Origin: Chloroflexota bacterium
GTDB taxonomy: Bacteria; Chloroflexota; Dormibacteria; Dormibacterales; Dormibacteraceae
Reading direction: 5' to 3'
NCBI GenBank assembly: GCA_005880795.1
Contig: VBGP01000009.1
Coordinates: 72,267 to 110,385 of the forward strand
DNA: 38,119 nt
Shown: in pieces, positions 23,792 through 31,325 of the stretch
Layout of the letters: every line of letters starts with the position of its first letter
How positions within the stretch are numbered: position 1 is the first letter of the stretch
Translations under genes and position numbers: made by a program
The notes under the pieces: model-generated
What the model saw: only the letters and a program-made list of their open reading frames with translations
Database searches by the model: none
What the model was told of the DNA's origin: nothing

Positions 23792-24352
23792 GTGCACGCC
23801 CTGCTCAGCCTGCTGCTGGTGAGCGTCTCGGTGGGCCTGAGCAACTTCGCCGGGGCGATGGGAATCGGCCTCAGCGGGATCAACGTCCGGACGCGGATCC
23901 GGGTGGGCATCGCCTTCGGATTCTTCGAGGCGCTGATGCCTGTCCTGGGTCTGCTTCTGGGCGAGGCGGTGGCCGGCTTCTTCGGCCACTACGGCAAGTA
24001 CGTCGGCGGCGCCATCCTGATCCTGACCGGCGCATACACCGTCATCCAGGCCCGAATGACCGCGAACGAACAGAAGGTGCGGATGCCCCGCAGCGTCCGC
24101 ATGCAGAGCCTGATCATCACGGCGCTTGCGCTGAGCATCGACAACCTGGCGGTGGGCTTCGCGCTCGCCGTCTACCACGTCGACATCGTTTTGGCCGGGC
24201 TCACCTTCGGGGTCGTAAGCATCCTCATGTCGCTCCTCGGCCTGGAGCTGGGACACCGCCTCGGCAAGCGCGTCGAGGCGTGGAGCGAGGAGATCGGCGG
24301 CGGAGTGCTGATCCTTGTCGGCGTCGCGATCGCGATCGGGGTCCTGGGCTAG
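23792..24352 (+). CDS. mntP: MntP-family manganese efflux pump homologue
   Basis: This 186-residue membrane protein has six hydrophobic segments arranged as two repeats. The second repeat has ALALSIDNLAVGF (about 112-124), matching the family's SLDAMAVG motif. In the first repeat, GLSNFAGAMGIG (15-26) replaces the MDAFAxS motif, so the conserved acidic residue is Asn. Either this is a variant subfamily or the cargo differs from manganese. The start is GTG with a 197-nt upstream region in which I see no yybP-ykoY riboswitch. Confidence 0.7.
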   Translation: MHALLSLLLVSVSVGLSNFAGAMGIGLSGINVRTRIRVGIAFGFFEALMPVLGLLLGEAVAGFFGHYGKYVGGAILILTGAYTVIQARMTANEQKVRMPRSVRMQSLIITALALSIDNLAVGFALAVYHVDIVLAGLTFGVVSILMSLLGLELGHRLGKRVEAWSEEIGGGVLILVGVAIAIGVLG

Positions 24353-24360
24353 CGCCCCCT

Positions 24361-24377
24361 CCCCTCAGGGTGAGGGG
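24361..24377 (+). promoter_or_regulatory. hairpin between mntP and the enoyl-CoA hydratase gene
   Basis: CCCCTC-AGGGT-GAGGGG forms a 6-bp stem just after the mntP stop. It lacks a U tract. The right arm (GAGGGG) could also serve as a ribosome site for a GTG at 24381, so it may reduce translation of the longer form of the next gene rather than end transcription. Confidence 0.3.
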
Positions 24378-24398
24378 CGTGTGCCTAGGATTAGCGAC

Positions 24399-25190
24399 GT
24401 GACGGAGAAGCCATCCCTAGAGCAGGTTCTGCTCTCCGCCGCCGGTCACGTCGCCACCGTCACCCTCAACCGCCCCGATCAGCGCAACCCCCTCTCGGCG
24501 ACCATGCTGCGCGACCTCGCCTCCGCGTTTCGCTGGTGCCAGGCGGAGCGTGAGGTACGCGTCGTGGTGCTCACCGGAGCGGGCCGCGTCTTCTGCGCCG
24601 GGGCCGACCTGACGAGCTTCGACGGTGAGACCTCAGGCCTCGACAAATACCGCAGCCGCGACCTGTTCGTCGAGCTTTTCGTCCTGATGTCGGAGCTGGG
24701 CAAGCCCATCCTCGGCCGGATCAACGGCCACGCCCTCGCGGGAGGGCTTGGCCTCGCGTGCTCCTGCGACCTCCTGGTCGCCGTCGACAGCTCGACCTTC
24801 GGCACGCCCGAGATCAACGTCGGGATCTGGCCGATGATGATCCAGGCCATCCTGTCGCGAAACATTCCGCGCAAGGTGCTGCTCGAGATGGAGATGTTGG
24901 GCGATCGCTGGACCGCGATGCAGTTGCAGTCGCTCGGCATCATCAACCGCGTCGTGACTCACGAGCTTCTCGATTCGACCGTAAAGGAGATCGCGGACCA
25001 GCTGGCAAAGAAGTCACCGGTCGCGATGCGGCTGGGTCGCGATTCCTTCTACCGCCACCAGGACATGGACTTTCGGGCGGCGCTCCATTACCTGCACGGC
25101 CAGTTTCTGCTGGTTGCTCAGACCGAGGATTCCCGCGAAGGCATCAAGGCCTTTTTCGAAAAGCGCGAGCCCGAATTCAAGGGGCAGTGA
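24399..25190 (+). CDS. enoyl-CoA hydratase/isomerase family protein
   Basis: From GTG at 24399 the protein has 263 residues, the usual crotonase length. The oxyanion-hole segments are RVFCAGADLTSF and GRINGHALAGGLGLACSCDLLVA. The hydratase glutamate region reads FGTPEINVGIWP, where E is retained in the position typical of one catalytic acid. A GTG at 24381 adds six residues and has a better-placed GAGG; both are possible. It lies four bases before the acyl-CoA carboxylase gene, so the two probably act in one acyl-CoA pathway. Confidence 0.88.
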   Translation: MTEKPSLEQVLLSAAGHVATVTLNRPDQRNPLSATMLRDLASAFRWCQAEREVRVVVLTGAGRVFCAGADLTSFDGETSGLDKYRSRDLFVELFVLMSELGKPILGRINGHALAGGLGLACSCDLLVAVDSSTFGTPEINVGIWPMMIQAILSRNIPRKVLLEMEMLGDRWTAMQLQSLGIINRVVTHELLDSTVKEIADQLAKKSPVAMRLGRDSFYRHQDMDFRAALHYLHGQFLLVAQTEDSREGIKAFFEKREPEFKGQ

Positions 25191-25194
25191 CTCA

Positions 25195-26715
25195 GTGACC
25201 TCCCGGCATCGCGAGCTTCGCGAGAAGGCGGTCAAGGGGGGCACGCGGTATCTGCCCAAGCTGCGCGAGCAAAAGAAGCTGACCGCGCGCGAGCGGCTCG
25301 ACCTGCTGCTCGACGCAGGCTCGTTCGTCGAGGATGGCCTGTTTGCCAACGTGCTCGCGGACGAGCTGCCGGCCGACGGCGTCGTCACCGGGCTTGGCAT
25401 GATCGAGGACCGTCAGGTCGCGGTGATGGCCAACGACCCGACGGTCAAGGCCGGCAGCTGGGGCGCGCGGACAGTCGAGAAGATCCTGCGCATCCAGGAG
25501 ACCGCCGCGCGCATTCGCGTCCCGCTTTTCTACCTCGTCGATTCCGCGGGCGCGCGAATCACAGACCAGATCGAGATGTTTCCGGGCCGGCGACATGCGG
25601 GACGCATCTTCTTCAACGAAGTCCGGCTCTCCGGCGTCGTGCCGCAAATCTGCATGTTGTTCGGTCCCTCTGCCGCCGGCGGCGCTTACATACCCGCCTT
25701 CTGTGACGTGGTCGTGATGGTCGAGGGCAACGCATCGATGTATCTCGGCTCGCCACGCATGGTCGAGGTGGTGGTGGGCGAGAAGGTCACGCTCGAGGAG
25801 CTCGGCGGGGCACGCATGCACGCGACCGAGAGTGGGTTGGGCGACGCTCTCGTGGCCGACGACAAAGAGGCGATCGAGTTCGCCAAGGCCTACTTCGGGT
25901 ACATGCCCCAGCACTCTGGCGAGAAGCCCGCCTCGTGCGCGGCGAAGCCTCCGCGCCACGGATCCAAGCCACTCGCCGAGCTGATTCCAGAAGAGCCAAA
26001 CCGCGGCTACGACATGCGCAAGGTGATCGACGGCATCGTCGACGAGGACAGCTGGCTCGAGATCAAGAAGCTGTTCGCCAAAGAGCTGCTGACCGGCTTT
26101 GCCCGCCTCGACGGGCACGCGGTGGCGATCGTCGCGAACCAGCCGATGCAGAAGGGCGGGGTGCTGTTCAACGACTCCGCTGACAAGGCGGCCAGGTTCA
26201 TATGGCTCTGCGACGCGTTCGAGATTCCGCTGCTTTTCCTCGCCGACGTTCCGGGCTTCATGATCGGCACCGACGTCGAGCGACGCGGAATCATCCGCCA
26301 TGGGGCAAAGATGATCAGCGCCGTTTCGGAAGCGACGGTGCCCAAGATCTCCGTCATCGTGCGCAAGGCGTACGGCGCGGGTCTATACGCAATGGCAGGT
26401 CCAGCATTCGATTCAGACGCCGTGATCGCGCTGCCGTCCGCCCAAATCGCGGTCATGGGCCCCGAGCCGGCGATCAACGCCGTCTTCTACAACAAGCTGG
26501 CGGAGCTGCCCGAAGAGCAGCGCGCCGCGAGACGCAAAGAGCTTGAGGACGAGTACCAGCAGGACGTCGACCTTTACAAGCTAGCCGGAAATCTCATCGT
26601 CGACGACATCGTCGAACCCGACGAGCTGCGCGACAAGCTGATCGCGAGGTTTCGTGCTTACGCGACGCGCACGTCACCGCGCGTCGACCGCAAGCACGGG
26701 GTGTTCCCCGTCTAG
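25195..26715 (+). CDS. acyl-CoA carboxylase carboxyltransferase (beta) subunit
   Basis: This 506-residue protein has the two-domain crotonase-fold carboxyltransferase architecture. The N-domain includes LTARERLDLLLDAGSF, VDSAGARITDQ and FGPSAAGGAYIPAF. The C-domain includes FARLDGHAVAIVANQP, FLADVPGFMIGTDVERRGIIRHGAKMI and VIVRKAYGAGLYAMAG. This matches propionyl-/methylcrotonyl-/geranyl-CoA carboxylase beta subunits, which move CO2 from biotin to acyl-CoA. No biotin-carboxylase alpha subunit is in the window, so it must be supplied elsewhere. The GTG at 25195 is chosen; upstream codons belong to the hydratase. Its stop overlaps that of the convergent gene. Confidence 0.92.
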   Translation: MTSRHRELREKAVKGGTRYLPKLREQKKLTARERLDLLLDAGSFVEDGLFANVLADELPADGVVTGLGMIEDRQVAVMANDPTVKAGSWGARTVEKILRIQETAARIRVPLFYLVDSAGARITDQIEMFPGRRHAGRIFFNEVRLSGVVPQICMLFGPSAAGGAYIPAFCDVVVMVEGNASMYLGSPRMVEVVVGEKVTLEELGGARMHATESGLGDALVADDKEAIEFAKAYFGYMPQHSGEKPASCAAKPPRHGSKPLAELIPEEPNRGYDMRKVIDGIVDEDSWLEIKKLFAKELLTGFARLDGHAVAIVANQPMQKGGVLFNDSADKAARFIWLCDAFEIPLLFLADVPGFMIGTDVERRGIIRHGAKMISAVSEATVPKISVIVRKAYGAGLYAMAGPAFDSDAVIALPSAQIAVMGPEPAINAVFYNKLAELPEEQRAARRKELEDEYQQDVDLYKLAGNLIVDDIVEPDELRDKLIARFRAYATRTSPRVDRKHGVFPV

Positions 26716-27458
26716 AACAACTTCGCGGCGACCAGGCCAAGCCCGAGCAAGCCGACCCCCCAGGAAAACGCGCGCAAGGCCACCTCGAGAGGGCGCAGCA
26801 AGGTGGCCTCGTCAACCTTGGCGTGCGTGCCGTCAGCGAAGGTCATGGTTCCGATGACCGACTGCGCGCGCCGCCGGACCAGGCGAGCCGGCGTGCTCAG
26901 GGCGCGCTGGCCGAACGAGAGCGCGTAAGCGGCGGCCGCCGCTACGACAGCGCCGACCGAAAGGCGTCCCGTCTGCGCGAAAAATGCGGTGAGCACTGGA
27001 AAGGCGCCCCAAGATATGGCAAACCAGAAGTCGCCGTGGAGCCTGCCGCCCAGCAGCTCGAGGTTGTAAGCGAAGACAAAAAGGACGCCGGCCGCGATGA
27101 ATGGCAGCAGCCCGGGGCCGAGCACTGCGACGCCGACGAGTCCGAGGCCCACCGCCAGCGCCAGGCCGGCGACCGCTGATGACCACAACACCCAGGACGG
27201 GATCGTGGTTTGGAGAGGACGGCCGCGCAGCTCATCGAGCGCGTGCGCCGATATGCCGACGGCCACAAAGAACGCAAGAAGGGTCGCGATCAGGTTCTGC
27301 AGCTTCAGCACCGGCGCAAGGCCGGCGCCGATCAAGACGTAGGAAAGGTGCCACGCCGTGTAAGGCGGATGCAGCAGCGCCCAAACGTCGCGCCGCCATC
27401 CACGCGCTGATGTCGCGTAATAAGCCGGAGCAAGCACTGGCGCCTCAGCTTCAGGCAT
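26712..27458 (-). CDS. UbiA-like polytopic membrane protein
   Basis: This 248-residue protein has about seven hydrophobic segments. The segment HPPYTAWHLSYVLIGAGLAP, the loop SAHALDELRGRPLQTTIP (about 70-87) and YNLELLGGRLHGDFWFAISWGAFPVL (about 130-155) are placed like the two loops of UbiA prenyltransferases. However, the NDxxDxxxD motif is not intact. It may be a divergent relative rather than an active enzyme. The ATG start overlaps the methyltransferase stop by 8 nt, a pairing reminiscent of quinone or prenyl-lipid pathways. The substrate is unknown. Confidence 0.65.
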   Translation of the reverse strand: MPEAEAPVLAPAYYATSARGWRRDVWALLHPPYTAWHLSYVLIGAGLAPVLKLQNLIATLLAFFVAVGISAHALDELRGRPLQTTIPSWVLWSSAVAGLALAVGLGLVGVAVLGPGLLPFIAAGVLFVFAYNLELLGGRLHGDFWFAISWGAFPVLTAFFAQTGRLSVGAVVAAAAAYALSFGQRALSTPARLVRRRAQSVIGTMTFADGTHAKVDEATLLRPLEVALRAFSWGVGLLGLGLVAAKLF

Positions 27459-28197
27459 GGTGCTTGCGTCCCCACATCACCAGGCCGCCCCCAAGGCTCA
27501 TGACGTGGTCCTCGACGTCGACCATGCCTACCTCGCGCCAGGCCTCGAAGATTCGGTACACCGGCCAGCGCCTGTAGAAGTCCTCGATGTTGGGGCCAAG
27601 AAACCGGCCGGCCCTCCACCAGGCTCGGCCACCAAGCGCGTAACCCGACGCAGGCATCACGAAGCGGGTGTAAACGCGCCAGCTGGCGCGCCACAGTGGG
27701 TTAGACGGTACGAAAAAGTCGAGGCTCGCCAGGCCCCCGGAGGGACGGAGCACCCGGGTGAGCTCGGCGAGGGTTGCCGCGGGGTCGGCGACGTAGCGCA
27801 GCAGATAGGTGAAGACGACGGCATCGAACGATTCGGCTGGAAAGGGAAGCTGTTCGGCGCGCGCGTGTTCGAGCCTGATACGGCGGTCGAGACCCGCGTC
27901 GGAAACGTGTTTGCGGCCGATCTCCAGCATCGGCTCGCTGATGTCAACCCCGACGATGTCCGCCTCCGTCGCCGCCGCGAGCGCGATGGCCACACCCGCG
28001 GTCCCCGTGGCGACGTCAAGGATGCGACGCGGCCTGAAGCGCGCGATGTGATGCACCAGCTCGCGGCGCCAATGGGCGTTCTGGCCCAGCGAAAGAACCT
28101 CCGCCAGGCGGTCGTACTTTCGAGGCAGATCCTCGAAGAGACCCGCCGCAAAGGCATTCTCCGGGCTCGCGTCCGGCGGGCCAGCGGCCTCTCCCAT
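27451..28197 (-). CDS. class I SAM-dependent methyltransferase, UbiE/MenG-like
   Basis: This 248-residue enzyme (from ATG at 28197) has motif I ILDVATGTAGVAIALA, VGVDISEPMLEIG, LPFPAESFDAVVFTYLLRYV and the post-motif LTRVLRPSGGLASLDFF, all typical of UbiE/COQ5-type methyltransferases. The N-terminal FEDLPRKYDRLAEVLSLGQNAHWRRELV is also characteristic of that group, which methylates demethylmenaquinone or related ring compounds. A TTG nine codons earlier is an alternative start. It is cotranscribed with the UbiA-like gene, so a quinone or aromatic prenyl-lipid substrate is likely but not proven. Confidence 0.82.
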   Translation of the reverse strand: MGEAAGPPDASPENAFAAGLFEDLPRKYDRLAEVLSLGQNAHWRRELVHHIARFRPRRILDVATGTAGVAIALAAATEADIVGVDISEPMLEIGRKHVSDAGLDRRIRLEHARAEQLPFPAESFDAVVFTYLLRYVADPAATLAELTRVLRPSGGLASLDFFVPSNPLWRASWRVYTRFVMPASGYALGGRAWWRAGRFLGPNIEDFYRRWPVYRIFEAWREVGMVDVEDHVMSLGGGLVMWGRKHHA

Positions 28198-28248
28198 GCG
28201 CGACTTCAGGGTACGGGTACTCAAGCCGGGCTGGGCGTCTTTGCTTTG

Positions 28249-30117
28249 ATGGGCGCTGCCGCGCGCGTGCGGGTCCTATCGGTGCTCGCCGCCTTGGTCC
28301 TCGCCGCGCTGGGTTCAGCGCCGGCGCACGCGGCGCAGATGCCGCTGCTCGATTCCTGCCAGGGAAGAGTGGACACCACCGACTCGTCCTCGTACAGGTT
28401 CTGCAGCGGTTTCGTTCCGAGCTTTGACGGCGTGCCTCTCGACACCGACCTCACGATGCCCGCCGGCACGACGCCAGCGGGCGGTTATCCGCTGATCGTG
28501 ATGATGCACGGGTGGGGCGCCTCCAAGGGCTACTGGGAGAGCAGCGATTTCTGCACGACCTCATCGTGGGACGCGTGTAACTACAACAATGTCTGGTTCG
28601 CGAATCGCGGCTATGCGGTGCTCACGTACACGGCGCGAGGATTCCACGGCTCTTGCGGACCTGACTCGCCGAATGCGGCCAGCCTGGCGTGCGCGCGAGG
28701 CTGGACGCATCTCTCCGATCTTCGTTATGAGGTCCATGACACGCAGTACCTCGCCGGGTTGCTCGTCGACGCCGGAACCGCGATGCCGGGAGTCGGCGTG
28801 ACCGGGCTCTCCTACGGTGGAGGCCAGGCTTGGTTGCTCGCGATGATGGCGGACCGAGTCATGAACACCGACGGCTCGCTATCGCCCTGGACGTCGCCCC
28901 TCGGTACGCCGTTGGGCATCGCTGCCGCGGTACCGAAGTACGGGTGGAGCGATCTCGCCGATGCCCTGCAGCCCAACGGTCGATCGTCGGACGGGCTGCT
29001 CGTTTCCAACGGCGACCGCAAAAATCCATTTGGCATCGAGAAAAAGTCATACGTCGATTTCTTCTTCACCGACGGTCAGACCACCGCTCGGTATGCACCG
29101 CCCGGCGTGGACCCGACCGCAGACCTGACCACCTGGTATGCGGAGATCAGTGCCGGCGAGACGCCGGCCCAGTCGACGTACGCGCCGGGCATCCTTGCCC
29201 AGATCACTCAGTTTCGGTCCGCCTACTACCAGGACGGGCTGATCGCCTCCGACATCGCGACCAAGAAGGAGACGCCGGTCTTTGACGTGCAGGGTTGGAC
29301 CGACTCGTTGTTCCCCGAATCCCAGGCTGCTTCCATGGTGGAAAAGCTGCGCGCCGCCGACCCTGCATGGCCCGCTTTCATGTACGCGTCCGACCTCGGC
29401 CATCCGCTCGCCAACAACGCCAAATCCTCGGAATGGCGGGTGATCAACCAGGCGGCGACGGCGTTCCTCGACCGGCACGTGAAACATTCCGGTGGCAGCG
29501 ATCCCGCGGCGATCTACCAGGAGCAGGTCGTCACGTGCGATAGCTCGGCCGGCGACGTGTACACCGGCAACACGATCGGCGCGCCCTCACCTGGTCGGGT
29601 TAGGTTCGAGTCAACAGGGACGCGACATGTGACGGCCTCCGCACCGACCGACGCGGCGGGCGGAGTCGCTACCGATCCGATCGCCTTCGCGGCCGCTCAC
29701 GGCAGCAATGGAGGATGCGTGCAGTTGGCCGTGAATCCGCCAGATGGTGGAGCCTCGACGTCGTGGACGTTCCCGGTCTGCTCCGGCTTCACCATGCTGG
29801 GCGAACCCAGCCTCCGGTTGGCGACCACCATCGTCGGCACCGACGCCGAGGTGAATTCAAGGCTGTGGGACGTCGCACCGGACGGCACCGCGACGTTGGT
29901 CACACGCGGAGCTTATCGGTGGACCGGCACCCCAGGCCCCGCAACCATCGCCTACGCACTGCATGGAAGCGGGTGGTCCTTTACGGCCGGGCACACGCTG
30001 CGTATTCAGGTGACCCAGAACGACGCGCCCTACCTGCGTCCTGACAACTACGCGTCGTCCGTCAGCTACGCCGCCGTGAAGCTGACCTTGCCCGTGACGG
30101 CGTCTATCGGCTGCTGA
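28249..30117 (+). CDS. secreted S15/CocE-type peptidase or ester hydrolase
   Basis: This 622-residue protein begins with a Sec signal peptide (MGAAARVRV, hydrophobic core, cleavage after AHA at about 28). The alpha/beta hydrolase core has MMHGWG (85-90) and the nucleophile S188 in GLSYGG. The charge relay probably uses the Asp in VFDVQGWTDSLFP and the His in SDLGHPLAN. The C-terminal third is a beta-rich jelly-roll-like domain (about 455-622), as in X-prolyl dipeptidyl peptidase and cocaine esterase. Family members cleave Xaa-Pro peptides or ester bonds. The frame extends far upstream, but that part is antisense to the methyltransferase gene. Confidence 0.85.
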   Translation: MGAAARVRVLSVLAALVLAALGSAPAHAAQMPLLDSCQGRVDTTDSSSYRFCSGFVPSFDGVPLDTDLTMPAGTTPAGGYPLIVMMHGWGASKGYWESSDFCTTSSWDACNYNNVWFANRGYAVLTYTARGFHGSCGPDSPNAASLACARGWTHLSDLRYEVHDTQYLAGLLVDAGTAMPGVGVTGLSYGGGQAWLLAMMADRVMNTDGSLSPWTSPLGTPLGIAAAVPKYGWSDLADALQPNGRSSDGLLVSNGDRKNPFGIEKKSYVDFFFTDGQTTARYAPPGVDPTADLTTWYAEISAGETPAQSTYAPGILAQITQFRSAYYQDGLIASDIATKKETPVFDVQGWTDSLFPESQAASMVEKLRAADPAWPAFMYASDLGHPLANNAKSSEWRVINQAATAFLDRHVKHSGGSDPAAIYQEQVVTCDSSAGDVYTGNTIGAPSPGRVRFESTGTRHVTASAPTDAAGGVATDPIAFAAAHGSNGGCVQLAVNPPDGGASTSWTFPVCSGFTMLGEPSLRLATTIVGTDAEVNSRLWDVAPDGTATLVTRGAYRWTGTPGPATIAYALHGSGWSFTAGHTLRIQVTQNDAPYLRPDNYASSVSYAAVKLTLPVTASIGC

Positions 30118-30148
30118 GTAGAAGCCGCCCTCGTCGAGCGCGGCGCGC

Positions 30149-31006
30149 CTAGACGAAAAGCGGTTCGGTATGTGACCTCTCGAGAAGTGCTTGCATCGCG
30201 CTGTTGTCAGGTGGCTTTTCGAACCGCTTCGCAGCATCGAGCACGAGCGGCAGCAGGTCGACGTCTCCGACGCTGTTCAGGAAGATGCCTTGCCGGCCCA
30301 TGGCCCACCAGACCGCCAGGTCGATGTCGTCCGGGGATTCGAGGGGCTGGTACCAGGTGGTGCGGTTGTGGTCCCGCTCCATCCACGGCCGGTGGGCGAT
30401 CGACTTGATGGTTTGCACCGCGACGTTCCGTTCCTGGCATGTCGCGACGAGCGCGTCGAAGTTTTCGCGGTAGTAGGCGTTTTGCATCGTGACGTAGTTG
30501 TAGGGGAGCAGCACCGAATCGAAGTCGAAGCGATCGAGACTCCTGCGATGCGTCGCGGCGATCTGGGCACCGTGACCGGTCACGCCGATCCACTTGACCA
30601 GGCCCTCCTCGCGCGCCAACAGCGCCGCGTCCAGCGCGCCGCCCGGGCTGAGAGCCTGGTCCCACTCGATGGGATCCGCCAGCGCGTGGATCTGCCAGAG
30701 GTCGACGTGGTCGACTTCGAGCCGGTCAAGCGAACGTTGAATCTCCTCTCGGGCGCCTTTCTCGTCGCGCCTGTCGCCTTTGGTCGCGAGGAAGAAGTGA
30801 TTGGGCTCTCGCCTCAACCATGGCGCGATGCGCAGCTCGGAGTCGCCGTAGCCGGACGCGGTGTCGATGTGATTGACGCCGTAGCGCAAGAGCACCTCGA
30901 GGGTCTGGTCCGCGACCTTCTGAGACACGTGACCCAGTGACGCGGCGCCAAAAATGACCCGAGTGCTCTTGTGTCCGGTGCGCCCGAACTCAGCTTTCGG
31001 GATCAC
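30149..31006 (-). CDS. aldo/keto reductase
   Basis: This 285-residue enzyme shows the AKR catalytic tetrad: D48 and Y53 in [13 protein letters not shown]76 in FLATKGD and H107 in LWQIHAL. The central barrel strands ([10 protein letters not shown] and NYVTMQN) are intact. The typical NADPH-binding C-terminal part is shorter than in larger AKRs and reads [19 protein letters not shown]. The GTG start is at 31006. The gene is divergent from a small gene whose upstream region holds an inverted repeat. The substrate is unknown. Confidence 0.88.
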   Translation of the reverse strand: MIPKAEFGRTGHKSTRVIFGAASLGHVSQKVADQTLEVLLRYGVNHIDTASGYGDSELRIAPWLRREPNHFFLATKGDRRDEKGAREEIQRSLDRLEVDHVDLWQIHALADPIEWDQALSPGGALDAALLAREEGLVKWIGVTGHGAQIAATHRRSLDRFDFDSVLLPYNYVTMQNAYYRENFDALVATCQERNVAVQTIKSIAHRPWMERDHNRTTWYQPLESPDDIDLAVWWAMGRQGIFLNSVGDVDLLPLVLDAAKRFEKPPDNSAMQALLERSHTEPLFV

Positions 31007-31018
31007 CTACCCAAAGTA

Positions 31019-31040
31019 GCGCAATGCACGGGGATTGCGC
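31019..31040. promoter_or_regulatory. 22-bp inverted repeat in a divergent promoter region
   Basis: GCGCAAT (31019-31025) and ATTGCGC (31034-31040) are perfect 7-bp inverted arms with an 8-nt spacer. They lie between the aldo/keto reductase start and the small gene at 31087, and a TATTCT -10-like element follows at 31048. The arrangement fits a dimeric regulator that could control both genes. The regulator is not identified. Confidence 0.45.
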
Positions 31041-31086
31041 GAATCTGTATTCTGGGGCGTCAAGTTCAATTCACGAGGAGGCGCAA

Positions 31087-31299
31087 TTGGAGTTTTTCAA
31101 CCTCAAGACGAAGAAGAAGGTCGAGATCGCCGACAGCCAGCTCAAGAAGCGGCGCAGCGTCCGCACGACCAGCGGTGGGAAGCGTCAGGAGCGGTACGCG
31201 GCGATCGCCGTAGTCCATGAGGGTGGCAAGCCCCTCCAGCTCTTCAAGTTCATAAACAAGGAAACCTTCGACAGCCTGGACGTGCCCGAAGACAACTAG
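31087..31299 (+). CDS. small basic protein, unknown function
   Basis: From TTG at 31087 the protein has 70 residues (MEFFNLKTKKKVEIADSQLK and onward), with a basic first half and an acidic end (DSLDVPEDN). AGGAGG is five bases upstream, which fixes the start; a longer frame from 31024 lacks any ribosome site and would include the inverted repeat. I recall similar short proteins in Chloroflexota-like genomes but know no function. It might be a nucleic-acid-binding beta-barrel (FINKETFDSL at the end). Confidence 0.65.
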   Translation: MEFFNLKTKKKVEIADSQLKKRRSVRTTSGGKRQERYAAIAVVHEGGKPLQLFKFINKETFDSLDVPEDN

Positions 31300-31325
31300 C
31301 CGCACCCCCTCCGCCCTAGCAGAAT

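Noticed and set aside
25192-26301. 369-codon minus-strand frame opposite the carboxyltransferase gene
   Set aside because: The plus-strand gene is unmistakable; the antisense frame shows no family similarity.
27457-28248. Upstream extension of the secreted peptidase frame
   Set aside because: It is antisense to the methyltransferase, and the ATG at 28249 begins a proper signal peptide.
29604-29615. GGTTCGAGTC resembling a tRNA T-loop
   Set aside because: It lies inside the S15-type peptidase gene and no acceptor stem or anticodon arm surrounds it.
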